Shown: piece by piece, positions 20,101-25,842 of the stretch
Numbering within the stretch: the first letter of the stretch is position 1
How the letters are laid out: every line of letters starts with the position of its first letter
Assembly: GCA_029556545.1 (NCBI GenBank)
Contig: JAKQEQ010000024.1
Coordinates: 1-44,541, forward strand
DNA from: Candidatus Hydrogenedentota bacterium
GTDB taxonomy: Bacteria; Hydrogenedentota; Hydrogenedentia; Hydrogenedentales; JAGMZX01
Direction of reading: 5' to 3'
Length of the DNA stretch: 44,541 nt
Program-made: the position numbers and the translations under genes
The notes under the pieces: generated by a model
What the model saw: only the letters and a program-made list of their open reading frames with translations
The model's database searches: none
Told to the model about the DNA's origin: nothing

Positions 20101-21855
20101 GGCAATCCCGCCACGTTCGATACGACCGTGGGCGGCGTGTACACCTACTCCTACACCATCCTCCCATCCGACCCGCTCGGGCCGACGACCATCGTCGTCT
20201 CGGCGACGGACGGACTGAATCCCGCCCAAGCCACCAACACCACGGCGCTCGAAGTGATCGACATCACCCCGCCGACGCTGCTGTCCATCACACCTATCGG
20301 CCCCAACCCGACCTCGGAAACCAACGTCGAGTTCCAGTTCGTCTTCAGCGAAAACGTACAGGACTTCGACGCGACGGATGTCCAGTCCGCGGTCACCGGC
20401 ACGGGCCTCGGGGCCATCGTGCTCAACGCGCCCGTCCAAATCGACGGCGCAACCTACACGCTCAATGTCACCGGCATCCACGAGGAGGCCGAGGGGACCA
20501 TCACCCTGTCGCTCCGCGCGACGCAGAACATCCGCGACCTGGCGAGCAACGCGCTCGTACTCACGGGCGTCTCGGGCATGGTGACATTGAGCAACGAACT
20601 GAGCGTGTCAGCCGTGGCTGGCGGCGGTTACTTCTACACCGGCGACAACGTGGCGCTGTCGGTCGTCCGCACGGGCGGCACCGGTCCCTACACGTTCACC
20701 TGGAAGAAGAACGGCAACCCGATCCCCGGCGCGCCGAACGCGGCCGCCTACGCATTCACCGCCGCGGTGAACGTCGAGGACCTGTACACCTGCACGGTGG
20801 TGGACCAGTTCGATAACGCCACCGTCACTGCCGCCGCGGCCTCGGTCCAGGTCCGCGAGCCCCTCGCGGTCGATGTTCCGGCGACTGTCGGCGCGTATCT
20901 CGGCGGCCCCGCCACGCTCGACGCCACCGTCACCGGCGGCTTCACCCCAGTCGCGTACCAGTGGTACAAGGACGCCGACAACGACGGCCAGCCGGACGCG
21001 GGCGAAGAGGTACTCAACGGCGGCGCGTTCTCGGGCGCGACCACGGCGACGCTGGTGATCGACCCGGTGGACGGCGAAGAAGGCGATTACTTCGTCGTGG
21101 TGACGGATGCGAATCCGACGCTGCCGCCGAAGTCGTCGCTCCAGGCGGTCGTCGTCTCCGACATCATCGCCGTGATCAGCGGCCCGGCCTTGACGATCCT
21201 CGGGCCGACCCCGAACTTCGTCCAGCTCTACAGCGACCGGCCCGCGTTCCAGATGTCTATCACGGCCACCGGCGGCATCGAACCGCTCGCCTTCGAGTGG
21301 TTCCACGCGCTGCCCGAACTGCCGCCCCTGTCGTTGGCCGCGCTGCCCGGCGGAACCACGACCGAGGTAACCATCAACCCCGCGGACATCCCGCGCGGCG
21401 ACGCCGTCATCTATTGCGTCGTGTCGGACGCGGCGGGCGACCACCCGTCGGACAACGCGCTCGTCGAAATCGAGGATCATCTGTCCTTTGTCCAGGAACT
21501 TCGCGACGCCGTCGCGGAACTTGGCAAAGACTTCACGTTCGAACTCGAAATCGGCGGCGGCCTCGGCGACATCGTCTTCGAGTGGTCGAAGGACGACGGC
21601 ACCAAGGCGTTTGTGCCCATCGCGACGACCTCCGAGCCGAGCCTGACACTGCCGACCGTCACCGCCGAGGACGCTGGGCTGTACCAGGTGCAAGTCTTCG
21701 ACGAGGAAGAGATGATCTCGTCTCAGGCCATGTTGACGGTGAGCGCGGGCGTGCCCGCCGCCGGCCTCGCGGCGCTGAGCCTGCTCGTCGGCGCTTGCGC
21801 CGCGGGCGGCGCCATGGCGCTCCGCCGCCGCAACCCGCGTAGGGGAGGCAAATAG
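11197..21855 (+). CDS. Giant secreted Ig-repeat surface protein with PA14-like domain
   Basis: The protein is about 3,552 residues. A signal peptide (VSLVLLSVLIFGSGAADG, to about residue 27) is followed by a PA14-like domain (about 29-165: GLLGRYFNN, YTFYVYTDDGNRLWVND, YPIKLEFFDSGG), which suggests glycan binding. Residues about 169-2189 hold thirteen 120-130-residue Ig-like repeats (VTNVTS, VxFSEPV, GDxSPDLDYV, LxNKxLVID) plus three of another type (TNAQEVTWRVTF). Residues 2190-2838 hold six repeats of about 108 residues (SVTFAVTFSEPV, GTGDGTIRL). More divergent Ig-like units follow, then about four Ig domains with Trp cores (3135-3516). The tail is VPAAGLAALSLLVGACAAGG plus an Arg-rich end. 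The start has GGGAGG upstream; the GTG at 11176 is rejected. A surface adhesin or matrix protein is inferred. Confidence 0.85.
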   Translation: MYTHFRVSLVLLSVLIFGSGAADGLENGLLGRYFNNTTATEPNVMTRTDPTVNFYWPDGVSPAVGVNANFSAQWTGYVKAPGTGTYTFYVYTDDGNRLWVNDVSLTNRWAAGAGPENSGSIALVEDELYPIKLEFFDSGGVGFAYLSWEGPNVPYKQIIPATYLFRDEVPTVVNVTSSLSNGGYRATQVISVEIEFSEDVTVTGTPALLLDMITTDRSASYVSTDGAVITLSYTLVAGDNAPDLDYVIVNSLTAGTIVSAVTGRYADRTLPFPGTAGSLSYNKNLVIDTVVPTVTAATGGVRSPMPDGTYRIGDEIDIQVYFSEPMWVTGSPTLLLETGVLDTPAVYDSGSGSNVLVFLYTVQAGDFSVDLTYQSTSALSPNTAVADIAGNNPVAAMLPAVTAAGSLFANNNLFINGVPIVVNVTSPVDDGRYRVGDVIPIHVEFSDPVVVTGTPTLTLRVNDTGPVNVATPYSAEESALIPDGKTMVFLYTVAANHNHVDVRYLNTTSLALAGGTIQDELGNNATLTLPAVGAPNSLDGNKQIVVESTAPTVSTNVRQNPTTTPTNAQEVTWRVTFADGGAAGALGGVTGVDANDFTITHTVVGISGAEVIDVTPVSDLIYDVTVDTGTGNGTLRLDVLTSAGATISDIAGNPYTANYTGGNIFAIDKASPTVTNVTSPTANGSYRAGQTINIQVVFSKAVTLNPVGAAYAWLLLETGAVDRTAPYLSGSGTTTLVFQYTIQPGDASPDLDYVATNSLYLLSGFEGATLRDALGNNADLTLPAPAGAGSLAANKALVIDTVIPYVTNVSSSSIDGTYFSGGQIIIQVTFSEPVNVTGAPTLLLETGAVKRAVAATNGTGLLNVNFVYNVANGENSPDLDYVAVDALGTVGVIQDPAGNLADRTLPEPGEPGSLGFNNDLIVTTDPVVIDVTSDVEDRRYGLGEVIPIKVVFSEPVNVPGAPTLTVNSNPNVAVPYTSGAGTDTLVFNYTVGAHNRDDLNYAATTSLAPNGSIQAVDNSNNAILTLPALAAASSLAGHKQIVVDGLPPTVTTNVRLTPSGQNTNAQEVTWRVTFLDNGPTGAVFPQGMLNVGVNDFTPTVTAGSITGATVLSVTQGATPLIWDVTVDTGTGDGNLRLDVLNTATMTDTAGTPYVANYQAGALYTIDKTPPTVTNVGSGLANGTYSVNTVVDIGLTFSENIILLPRTVGASLGLTLETGDVDRVAYYQAGGATVTTITVRYTVLAGDTSPDLDYVSINALELLEGSTLRDAVGNDAVLTLPVPGTPGSLGANKNIVISPMPTVVNVTSTVEDKRYGAGQVVPIQVVFSRAVNVTGTPTLTVNSNPNVAAPYVSGGGTDTLVFNYTVAAHNRDDLNYAAITSLALAGGTIRAVDTAANATLTLPALTAPNSLASNKDITVDGIAPTVSGIVRQDPTVQNTNSDTVVWRVTFVDNGPAGVHPLGVKNVDVADFTPTVTAGSMTGVTVTNVTEVTPLIYDVEVDTGTGNGTLRLDITATTPPVATITDNAGTSYAQNINTNANTFIVNKTPAVITNVTNGLADAVGNKYSAGQNIDITFTVDKAITLLPRTVGASVGLTLETGTVDQTAYYLSGGNNATTFVVRYTVQPGDEAADLEYLSVNALQLLEGSTIRDVWGNDANLTLPALYGTGSLGFNKNLVIDTEIPTVVNVFSTTANGTYGNGAIISLSVQFSEPVIVAGTPVLTMAAGNTNRNTATITGSGTDTISMIYTVLDGDYSLDLDYVATNSLSAGTSIRDGINAGSNNADRTLPEPGAPGSIGFNNDIVINTRPVISSVNSPLADGTYTVGTTVPIDVVFSEAVIVTGTPPFVNLTTSTTPAAVVAYGSGTGTDTLRFNYVIGAGQNVLDLNAASLVLSGGNLTDTNGFTPLNLNMPAAPNRLMDNKDITIDTTAPRVLNVNSSIANGTYTVDAEIPITVNFTGGIPVAGGGFPINSVFVDTTGGVPTLTLETGTVKRQATYVSGSGSTALLFVYKVLAGDSSPDLDYLSSVALNLNGGTIKDYVNDADLLLPGPGQANSLGANKNIVISAVLAEVTNVTSTTANGSYRAGQTITLWVDFSKPVTVTGTPLLILETSAVDSAAEYITGSGSSTLRFRYVVQPGDTSPDLDYVDVNALVLNGGTIKDSLGNNAVRDLPAPGGEGSLSFNKDLVIDTTPPEITSITRLNPPDAITSATSVTFAVTFSEPVTGVATTDFELAMTDITDAFFTAVTGDGTDYTVTVNTGSGSGTVGLNANATDGPSIDAAGYQRSGTLTGEVYTIDKTGPTVTAIDRSVPPGDITGLASVTFAVTFDEDAFNVAEADFTLVDTGVSGAEVTGVSGSGQNWNVTVSTGTGNGSIRLDANAFVDGPAEDAYGNLRSGAFEGQTYTIDKTQPHITAINRSVPLGALTNAASVTYAVTFDEDVLNVAAADFDLVTTGGITGASIGTIAGSDANYTVEVDTGTGDGTIRLNANDAADGPAEDLIGNLRTGSFTGQMYTVDKTPPTLLSITRVGANPTNAASVTFVATFSESVGGVAAADFAIAASGVSGAAITNVDGSGAAYAIEVSTGTGSGTLGLNAAPTDGPAADPTGNLRTGALTGEVFTIDRTGPQVTAITRSVPAGPRTNATEVEFLVQFDEPVTGVVAGDFSVVAVGVAGVAIQSISGTGDQRTVTVATPTGEGTVRLDALAGPGPATDLLGNQRTGALTGETYTFDRTAPQVTATNRAVPAQQTTNAASVTFLVTFNENVTGFAAGDFDLALTGTVSGAAITAVNGSGTNWTVDVSTGAGDGTLGLNSVTGGPGTDVAGNPLEEGFTGQTYTLDKTPPLVSVNTLRTNDPTPALSGSVNDNDATISVTVDAQTLPAVNNDDGTWTLPDNTLAALLDGVYDVVAVATDPPGNPGTDTSTNELTIDTTPPSITNIQSTVPQAERGDVVQLAATVTDVSLLGTPTLTVNGNPATFDTTVGGVYTYSYTILPSDPLGPTTIVVSATDGLNPAQATNTTALEVIDITPPTLLSITPIGPNPTSETNVEFQFVFSENVQDFDATDVQSAVTGTGLGAIVLNAPVQIDGATYTLNVTGIHEEAEGTITLSLRATQNIRDLASNALVLTGVSGMVTLSNELSVSAVAGGGYFYTGDNVALSVVRTGGTGPYTFTWKKNGNPIPGAPNAAAYAFTAAVNVEDLYTCTVVDQFDNATVTAAAASVQVREPLAVDVPATVGAYLGGPATLDATVTGGFTPVAYQWYKDADNDGQPDAGEEVLNGGAFSGATTATLVIDPVDGEEGDYFVVVTDANPTLPPKSSLQAVVVSDIIAVISGPALTILGPTPNFVQLYSDRPAFQMSITATGGIEPLAFEWFHALPELPPLSLAALPGGTTTEVTINPADIPRGDAVIYCVVSDAAGDHPSDNALVEIEDHLSFVQELRDAVAELGKDFTFELEIGGGLGDIVFEWSKDDGTKAFVPIATTSEPSLTLPTVTAEDAGLYQVQVFDEEEMISSQAMLTVSAGVPAAGLAALSLLVGACAAGGAMALRRRNPRRGGK
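12451..16239 (+). repeat. Three copies of a three-domain super-repeat inside the giant gene
   Basis: Copies lie at about 12451-13606, 13972-15093 and 15094-16239. Each has the order A' (VxDxRY, VIPIxVVFS, ...AAHNRDDLNYA), then B (TNAQEVTWRVTF, DVTVDTGTGNGTLRLDV), then a long A'' with an insertion such as LLPRTVGAS before LTLETG. Copies 2 and 3 are adjacent. Single A repeats at 13607 and 16240 onward surround them. The unit length is about 1.12-1.16 kb. Confidence 0.75.
17764..19710 (+). repeat. Six tandem Ig-like repeats of about 320 bp
   Basis: Units begin near 17764, 18088, 18418, 18745, 19066 and 19387. Shared features are ITxxNRSVP, TNAASVTFxVTFxExV, ADFxL, STGTGxGTIRLxA, GPAxDxxGN and GxTYTIDKT. 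They resemble bacterial Ig-like domains with the S-E-P-V-T-G-x3-x-D-F signature. Confidence 0.8.
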
Positions 21856-21913
21856 ACAAAACACACTCGCGCAACGGGAAACCAACTGAAGCGCGGATAG
21901 TAGGCAACGAGCC

Positions 21914-21942
21914 GGCCCCGCTCGGACTCTCCGGGCGGGGCC
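21914..21942 (+). terminator. GC-rich hairpin after the giant gene
   Basis: GGCCCCGC (21914-21921) pairs with GCGGGGCC (21935-21942) around a 13-base loop, 58 bases after the stop codon. Only a weak T-containing tail (GCGCTTCATT) follows. The rest of the gap up to the tRNA (21943-22011) shows nothing else. Confidence 0.5.
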
Positions 21943-22011
21943 GCGCTTCATTCAGCCTGGAAAACAAGAAACCCGGAAACCGTTCAGGCTTCCAGGCTTA
22001 GTCGGCATACA

Positions 22012-22097
22012 TGGTGCCCGAGGCGGGACTTGAACCCGCACGCCTTGCGGCACAAGATCCTTAGTCTTGCGTGTCTGCCAAATTCCACCACCCGGGC
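22012..22097 (-). tRNA. tRNA-Leu (anticodon AAG)
   Basis: This is an 86-nt type II tRNA with an encoded CCA end. Acceptor stem: GCCCGGG with CTCGGGC (one G-U pair). Discriminator base: A, as in leucine tRNAs. Anticodon stem: CAAGA/TCTTG with loop CTAAGGA, so bases 34-36 are AAG (22060-22062 on the plus strand). The variable arm has stem GCC/GGC with loop GCAA. T arm: GCGGG TTCAAGT CCCGC. Leucine is assigned from the anticodon, the long variable arm and A73. AAG is rare among bacterial tRNA-Leu; GAG is usual. It has its own promoter immediately upstream. Confidence 0.93.
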
Positions 22098-22106
22098 GTC
22101 ACACCT

Positions 22107-22136
22107 ATCTTACCCGCCGCCGCCTTCATGTTGCAA
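22107..22136 (-). promoter_or_regulatory. Promoter of tRNA-Leu
   Basis: On the minus strand, TTGCAA (22136-22131), an 18-base spacer and TAAGAT (22112-22107) end ten bases before the mature tRNA 5' end. Confidence 0.55.
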
Positions 22137-22230
22137 GGGAAATGTCCTGCCGCGAGCCGATCCGCGAGAAGAAGCATCGGGAAACCGGCGCGCGAAGATG
22201 CAAGCGCGCGGGCCTTGGTAAGCCCCTCGA

Positions 22231-23494
22231 TTACCTGTAAGCCACCGGTTTGGCCATGTGTTTCCAGAAGAACGCTTCCGGGTCGCCGAACAGTTGCAGC
22301 GCCACGCCCTGCTGCGGCAATTCGGTTACGATGCGCACCTCCTCATAGGCGGGCGGGGACGCGCGGAGCGGGTGTTCGCGCGCCCGGGACACTTCGTTCA
22401 AGGCGGAGCACGCGCCGATGAGAAGCAGAAACACCAGTATGCGCGCCCACTGCTTCTCCGTGTCCGTCGAGGCGTTACGTATCGTGGCCGCGATGTACAC
22501 CTGAATGAGCAAGAGCGACGGCAGGGCCGCCTTCGCCGCGAGATCGTTATAGACGCCCAGACGATACAGCGCGAGAACCACCAACGTGCCGATGGCCGTC
22601 CAGAGCCAAAGTCGCCCGGGCCGCCCGCCCGCCGCCGCCAATCGCGGCGGACACACGGCGAGGTACACGCCAAACTCGATCAGGAAGAAGAGAAACAGCA
22701 CGATCCATGCCGTGGTCATGCTGTGAAATTGCCGGAGCCAGCCGTGGGGGTACTCGGCGTTATTACTCCTGAAAAACAGCCAACTGACGAGCGCCAACAT
22801 GGGCCCCGCGACGCAGTTCTGAAACGTGACGAGGCGTCGTCCGCGCACGGCAATGACCGAAACCAGCAAGTACGGAATCATGCCTATGGCAACCAGTATC
22901 GAGCCCGTTGAAGAAAAGAAAAAACACGGCATACTTGACCGAACGCGATCCTACAAGACGCAGGAACCATGCGACGCACAAATATACGCCCAGCATGGTC
23001 CATAACAGGGATGAAAGGTTCGCCGCCCGCCAGCCCATCAGTTTGTCCACCGCCGCGTGCGGCAGATAGAACGCGAAGTACGTGACCAGCGGACCACTCG
23101 CGCTGTCGCCACGCTGCACGTAACCGATCGGCCACGCCGATTCGATGAAATCCTTGAGGAACGAATTGTGCTTCATCGCGTAATCCGGGACCTGATGCGC
23201 GAAGCCGCCCATGCCGGAGAACGCAACGACCAGAACCGCGAGCGCGATAATCCCGACCTCGTTAATTATGCGCGCGCGGCGGCTTTGCCCGGTCCCCTCG
23301 CGGGGCTCGGCGTCTTCGGAATCCGACGTGCGCAACGCGCGGAACGCGGCGAAAACGCCCAACGCCAGCACGACGGAACTCGGGATCGCGAAATACCATC
23401 TCAGCCAGCCGAGCACAAAGAGATAACACGGCAGAAAGACGTGTACCAGAGAAACTTGTTCGAGGAGACTGCTGAAACGGGCTTGCTGTGTCAT
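22231..23494 (-). pseudogene. Polytopic membrane protein, broken by frameshift (possible internal deletion)
   Basis: The first frame starts at the ATG at 23494 (GGGGGA upstream) and encodes MTQQARFSS, TM helices and a loop with HNSFLKDFIESAWPIGYV, LVTYFAFYLPHAAVDKLMGW and LLWTMLGVYLCVAWFLRLVG (each quoted in part). After VKYAVFFLFFNGLD (about 22905-22930) the open frame turns to unrelated low-quality sequence, while the +1 frame takes over with LVAIGMIPYLLVSV and five more TM helices to the stop at 22231. One extra base there would join the halves into about 420 residues. The pattern recalls GT-C-like integral membrane glycosyltransferases, but I do not recognise it firmly. The join also looks short for that layout, so bases may be lost. 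A run of six T lies next to the junction, so sequencing error or slippage is an alternative. Confidence 0.6.
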
Positions 23495-23528
23495 CACGGA
23501 ATCCCCCGCGGCCCAAGCAACACGCCGT

Positions 23529-23557
23529 ATTCTACGATATACTTTGGCGGGTTGCAA
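23529..23557 (-). promoter_or_regulatory. Promoter of the broken membrane-protein gene
   Basis: On the minus strand, TTGCAA (23557-23552), a 17-base spacer and TAGAAT (23534-23529) lie 35 bases before the ATG at 23494. It is back to back with the brnT promoter. Confidence 0.5.
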
Positions 23558-23591
23558 GGCAGGCATGCAAGGCAACGCCAATTTGCTCGAT

Positions 23592-23617
23592 CTACTTGAC
23601 GTAACGACGTCTTGTAG
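23592..23617. promoter_or_regulatory. Inverted-repeat operator over the brnT promoter
   Basis: A symmetric 26-bp element has half-sites CTAC-tt-GACGT and ACGTC-tt-GTAG around a four-base centre AACG. It covers the -35 hexamer and the spacer of the brnT promoter, so protein bound here would block RNA polymerase. BrnA antitoxins are known autorepressors, so a BrnA or BrnTA site is the natural reading. Confidence 0.6.
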
Positions 23618-23624
23618 ATACAAT
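23596..23624 (+). promoter_or_regulatory. Strong sigma70-type promoter of brnTA, leaderless
   Basis: TTGACG (23596-23601), 17 bases and TACAAT (23619-23624): both hexamers match 5 of 6. Only six bases separate the -10 from the ATG at 23631, so transcription should begin at or next to the start codon. Confidence 0.65.
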
Positions 23625-23630
23625 AGCACC

Positions 23631-23930
23631 ATGCAATTCGCGTGGGACGAGGCGAAGCGGAAAGAAAATACTCGCAAGCACCGGCTTGACCTCGCCGATG
23701 TCCCGGCGGTGTTTGACGGACCCATGTATGTGGCTCTTGATACGAGAATGGACTGCGGCGAAGACCGCTGGGTCGGGATTGGGTTTCTCGGCACGGCCGT
23801 CGTGGTTCTGGTGTTCACGGAGACGGCGCACGGAACCATTCGCATTATTTCAGCCCGAAAGGCGGAAAAACATGAGCGCGAAAAGTTCAAAAAGCAAATC
23901 GGGGACCGATTGGGACTATCTGGCCTCTGA
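23631..23930 (+). CDS. brnT: BrnT family ribonuclease toxin
   Basis: The protein is 99 residues, the normal BrnT size. MQFAWDEAKRKENTRKHRLDLADVPAVFDG (quoted in full length only as WDEAKRKENTRKH and VFDGP) is the family N-terminus; ERxVxIG is represented by DRWVGIG, and TIRIISARKAEKHERE is the conserved C-terminal R-I-I-S-A-R-K-A motif. Role by family: a RelE-like-fold RNase that stops translation under stress and is neutralised by BrnA. The start is fixed by the family N-terminus and by the promoter, which leaves no room for a Shine-Dalgarno site. It overlaps brnA by 59 bases, the usual toxin-first BrnTA order. Confidence 0.92.
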   Translation: MQFAWDEAKRKENTRKHRLDLADVPAVFDGPMYVALDTRMDCGEDRWVGIGFLGTAVVVLVFTETAHGTIRIISARKAEKHEREKFKKQIGDRLGLSGL

Positions 23931-24147
23931 GTCGGACGCGGGAATCGAGCGATCGGACGTTCCACGCCTCGGACCCGAGTTTTGGCGCAAGGCCGCGCTG
24001 AGGATGCCGCAGAGGAAGGAAAGCATCACCCTGCGGCTGGACCAAGACGTCCTCGCGTGGTTTCGCGCCATGGGGCGCGGCTATCAGACGCGCATCAACG
24101 CTGTGCTCAAGTCCTACATGGAAGCCGCGCGAGAATCGAGGCGATAA
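23872..24147 (+). CDS. brnA: BrnA family antitoxin
   Basis: The protein is about 91 residues. The N-terminal part (SGTDWDYLASESDAGIE, DVPRLGPEFWRKA) is the toxin-binding region typical of BrnA. The C-terminal part (KESITLRLDQDVLAWFRAMG, YQTRINAVLKSYMEA) is a ribbon-helix-helix DNA-binding unit. Role: bind and inhibit BrnT, and repress the shared promoter; the inverted repeat at 23592-23617 is the likely target. The ATG at 23872 lies inside brnT, in another frame, after GGCGG. It converges on the GT9 gene 15 bases downstream. Confidence 0.9.
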   Translation: MSAKSSKSKSGTDWDYLASESDAGIERSDVPRLGPEFWRKAALRMPQRKESITLRLDQDVLAWFRAMGRGYQTRINAVLKSYMEAARESRR

Positions 24148-24156
24148 AGGGGGGCT

Positions 24157-24176
24157 GCCGCGCTACGCGCGGCTTT
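24157..24176 (+). terminator. Terminator-like hairpin after brnA
   Basis: GCCGCGC and GCGCGGC pair around loop TAC, followed by TTT. The 7-bp stem overlaps the 3' end of the convergent GT9 gene, so it could end both units. Confidence 0.45.
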
Positions 24177-25842
24177 CGGCGATGAGTTCGAGCTTGCGCC
24201 GGAGCAGGTCCGCGCGGTCGCGGCACGCTTGGTAGATAGCAAGCGTGGCCTCGGCGAGCACAAGCGGGTCCGCGCCCTCGAGGTTGTCGCGCTCGAAACG
24301 GGCTATGCCGATCAGCGGCCGGCACGGCGGATGTAGCTCGCTGTGGATGCGCATTTCCTCGTCCAGCGCCATCAATGCCGCCACCAGGTCCTTGGCCTTC
24401 GCCATGCCGCCGCCGCCGCGCAGGTGGTCGAGCAACCCGTCCGTGGCCCCGACGCCCCGCTGCGCCAGTTGCGCGAGCCCTTCGAAGTCGCCGTCGAGTT
24501 CCCGCATCCACGCGCGGACGGCCTCCGCGTCGGGACCATCGTGGCAGCGCAGAAGCCGCTGGATGCTCTCCCTTTGCTGTGCTTCCACGTTGCGCCCCTC
24601 CCCGCCCAGATGGTCGAGCCACATGAGCCGGTACGCGCAACGCAGAAAGTCCCGTTGCGTCATGGGCCGCCGTAGCGCGGGATAGTATTCAAGGCACCCG
24701 TCGGGTGCGAAGCACGTCACGTACAGGTCTATCGGCGCGAGTTCGGGCATGTCGGCGACCGGTTCCACGCGCCCCGTCTCCCGAAAGCGCAGCGCGCACT
24801 CGACGGCCCGCAGCGCGTGCTCCGGTTGGACCAGTTCGCGCTCGTCGAGCCCGCCCGGCACCTCGTGTCCCGTCCCGAGGTTGTCGCGCCGCCACTCGAC
24901 CGCGCAATGCCCTTCGCCGTAGGGGCCGGTTTCTCGATAATGCACATGGCCGACCGACACCAGCGCGACTGGGCAATTCACTGCCGCCGCGATGTGCATC
25001 GTTCCCGTATCGTTGGTGACCAGGACCCGCGCGCGTTCCAAGAGCGCGCCCAACTCGGGGATCGTCGTTTCCCCGTAGAGCGGCACGGCAAGCCCCGGTG
25101 CGTGGCCCTCGAACACCTCGCCGAGAACCGCCTCCTCGCGAACCCCGACGAGCAGTATGCGCGCCTGGTATCGGTCCCGCAGCAGCCGCGCGAGGCGCGC
25201 GAAGTGCGCCTCGCTCCAGCGCTTGTTCTCCTCGCTCGCGCCCAGTTGCATGCACACCAGGAAAGCGTCGCGCGGCACGCCGCGCCGTTCGAGCAGCGCG
25301 TCCGCGGCGGCCCGGTCGGCGTCGCGCACCTCGAAGACCAGGCGCGGCGGCGACACGCCCGGTTCGAAATGCCGCGAGATGTCGCACAGATTCAGATCGT
25401 TATATTCCCGGTGGAAGATACTCGTGAAGAAGTAGGTGGTCCACGCGCCGCGCAGCACGAACTGCCCCTCGTCGCTCAGGTGCGCCCCCACCACCTTGGG
25501 AATCCCCGCGAGTTTCAGCAGCATGGCGGAGGCGATGCTGTGCGTAACGTTGTAGGCGAGGTCGAATCCTTCCTCCCGTAGCGCGCGAATACGCTCTTCG
25601 GCGAGGTCATACGCCCGTAGCAGCCGCTCCGAGTCGTTCGCGCGCAAGTCGAGGAAGAGTTCGTCTTCCTCGTACACAATGACCTCGTCAATGTCCGGGT
25701 GCCGCTCGGCGACCGCGCGGCCCATGCGCCGCACCAGCACCGCGATATGCGCGTCGGGGTACCGCTCGCGGATGCCGCGAATCAACGGCGAGGTCTGGAG
25801 CACGTCGCCCATGCGCGTGGTCTGGAGCACGAGGATACGCAT
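24163..25842 (-). CDS. GT9 (heptosyltransferase-family) glycosyltransferase with long C-terminal extension
   Basis: The protein is about 559 residues, against roughly 350 for the family. Residues 1-360 are a GT-B fold of the ADP-heptose:LPS heptosyltransferase family. RILVLQTTRMGDVLQTSPLI is the N-terminal G-D-x-L motif, CMQLGASEENKRWSEAHFA and VTNDTGTMHIAAAVNCPVA are the donor-domain motifs. The last 190 residues are a helical extension of unknown role. The ATG at 25842 shares one base with the stop of the gene before it (TGATG); a GTG at 25845 is also possible. It is the last gene of the fliW operon. Operon membership suggests that the acceptor is flagellin or another surface protein, not necessarily lipid A core. 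Confidence 0.85.
   Translation of the reverse strand: MRILVLQTTRMGDVLQTSPLIRGIRERYPDAHIAVLVRRMGRAVAERHPDIDEVIVYEEDELFLDLRANDSERLLRAYDLAEERIRALREEGFDLAYNVTHSIASAMLLKLAGIPKVVGAHLSDEGQFVLRGAWTTYFFTSIFHREYNDLNLCDISRHFEPGVSPPRLVFEVRDADRAAADALLERRGVPRDAFLVCMQLGASEENKRWSEAHFARLARLLRDRYQARILLVGVREEAVLGEVFEGHAPGLAVPLYGETTIPELGALLERARVLVTNDTGTMHIAAAVNCPVALVSVGHVHYRETGPYGEGHCAVEWRRDNLGTGHEVPGGLDERELVQPEHALRAVECALRFRETGRVEPVADMPELAPIDLYVTCFAPDGCLEYYPALRRPMTQRDFLRCAYRLMWLDHLGGEGRNVEAQQRESIQRLLRCHDGPDAEAVRAWMRELDGDFEGLAQLAQRGVGATDGLLDHLRGGGGMAKAKDLVAALMALDEEMRIHSELHPPCRPLIGIARFERDNLEGADPLVLAEATLAIYQACRDRADLLRRKLELIAESRA

Noticed and set aside
18373-20481. 702-residue minus-strand open frame
   Set aside because: It lies fully opposite the Ig-repeat coding region; its periodic sequence only mirrors those repeats and GC-biased codons.
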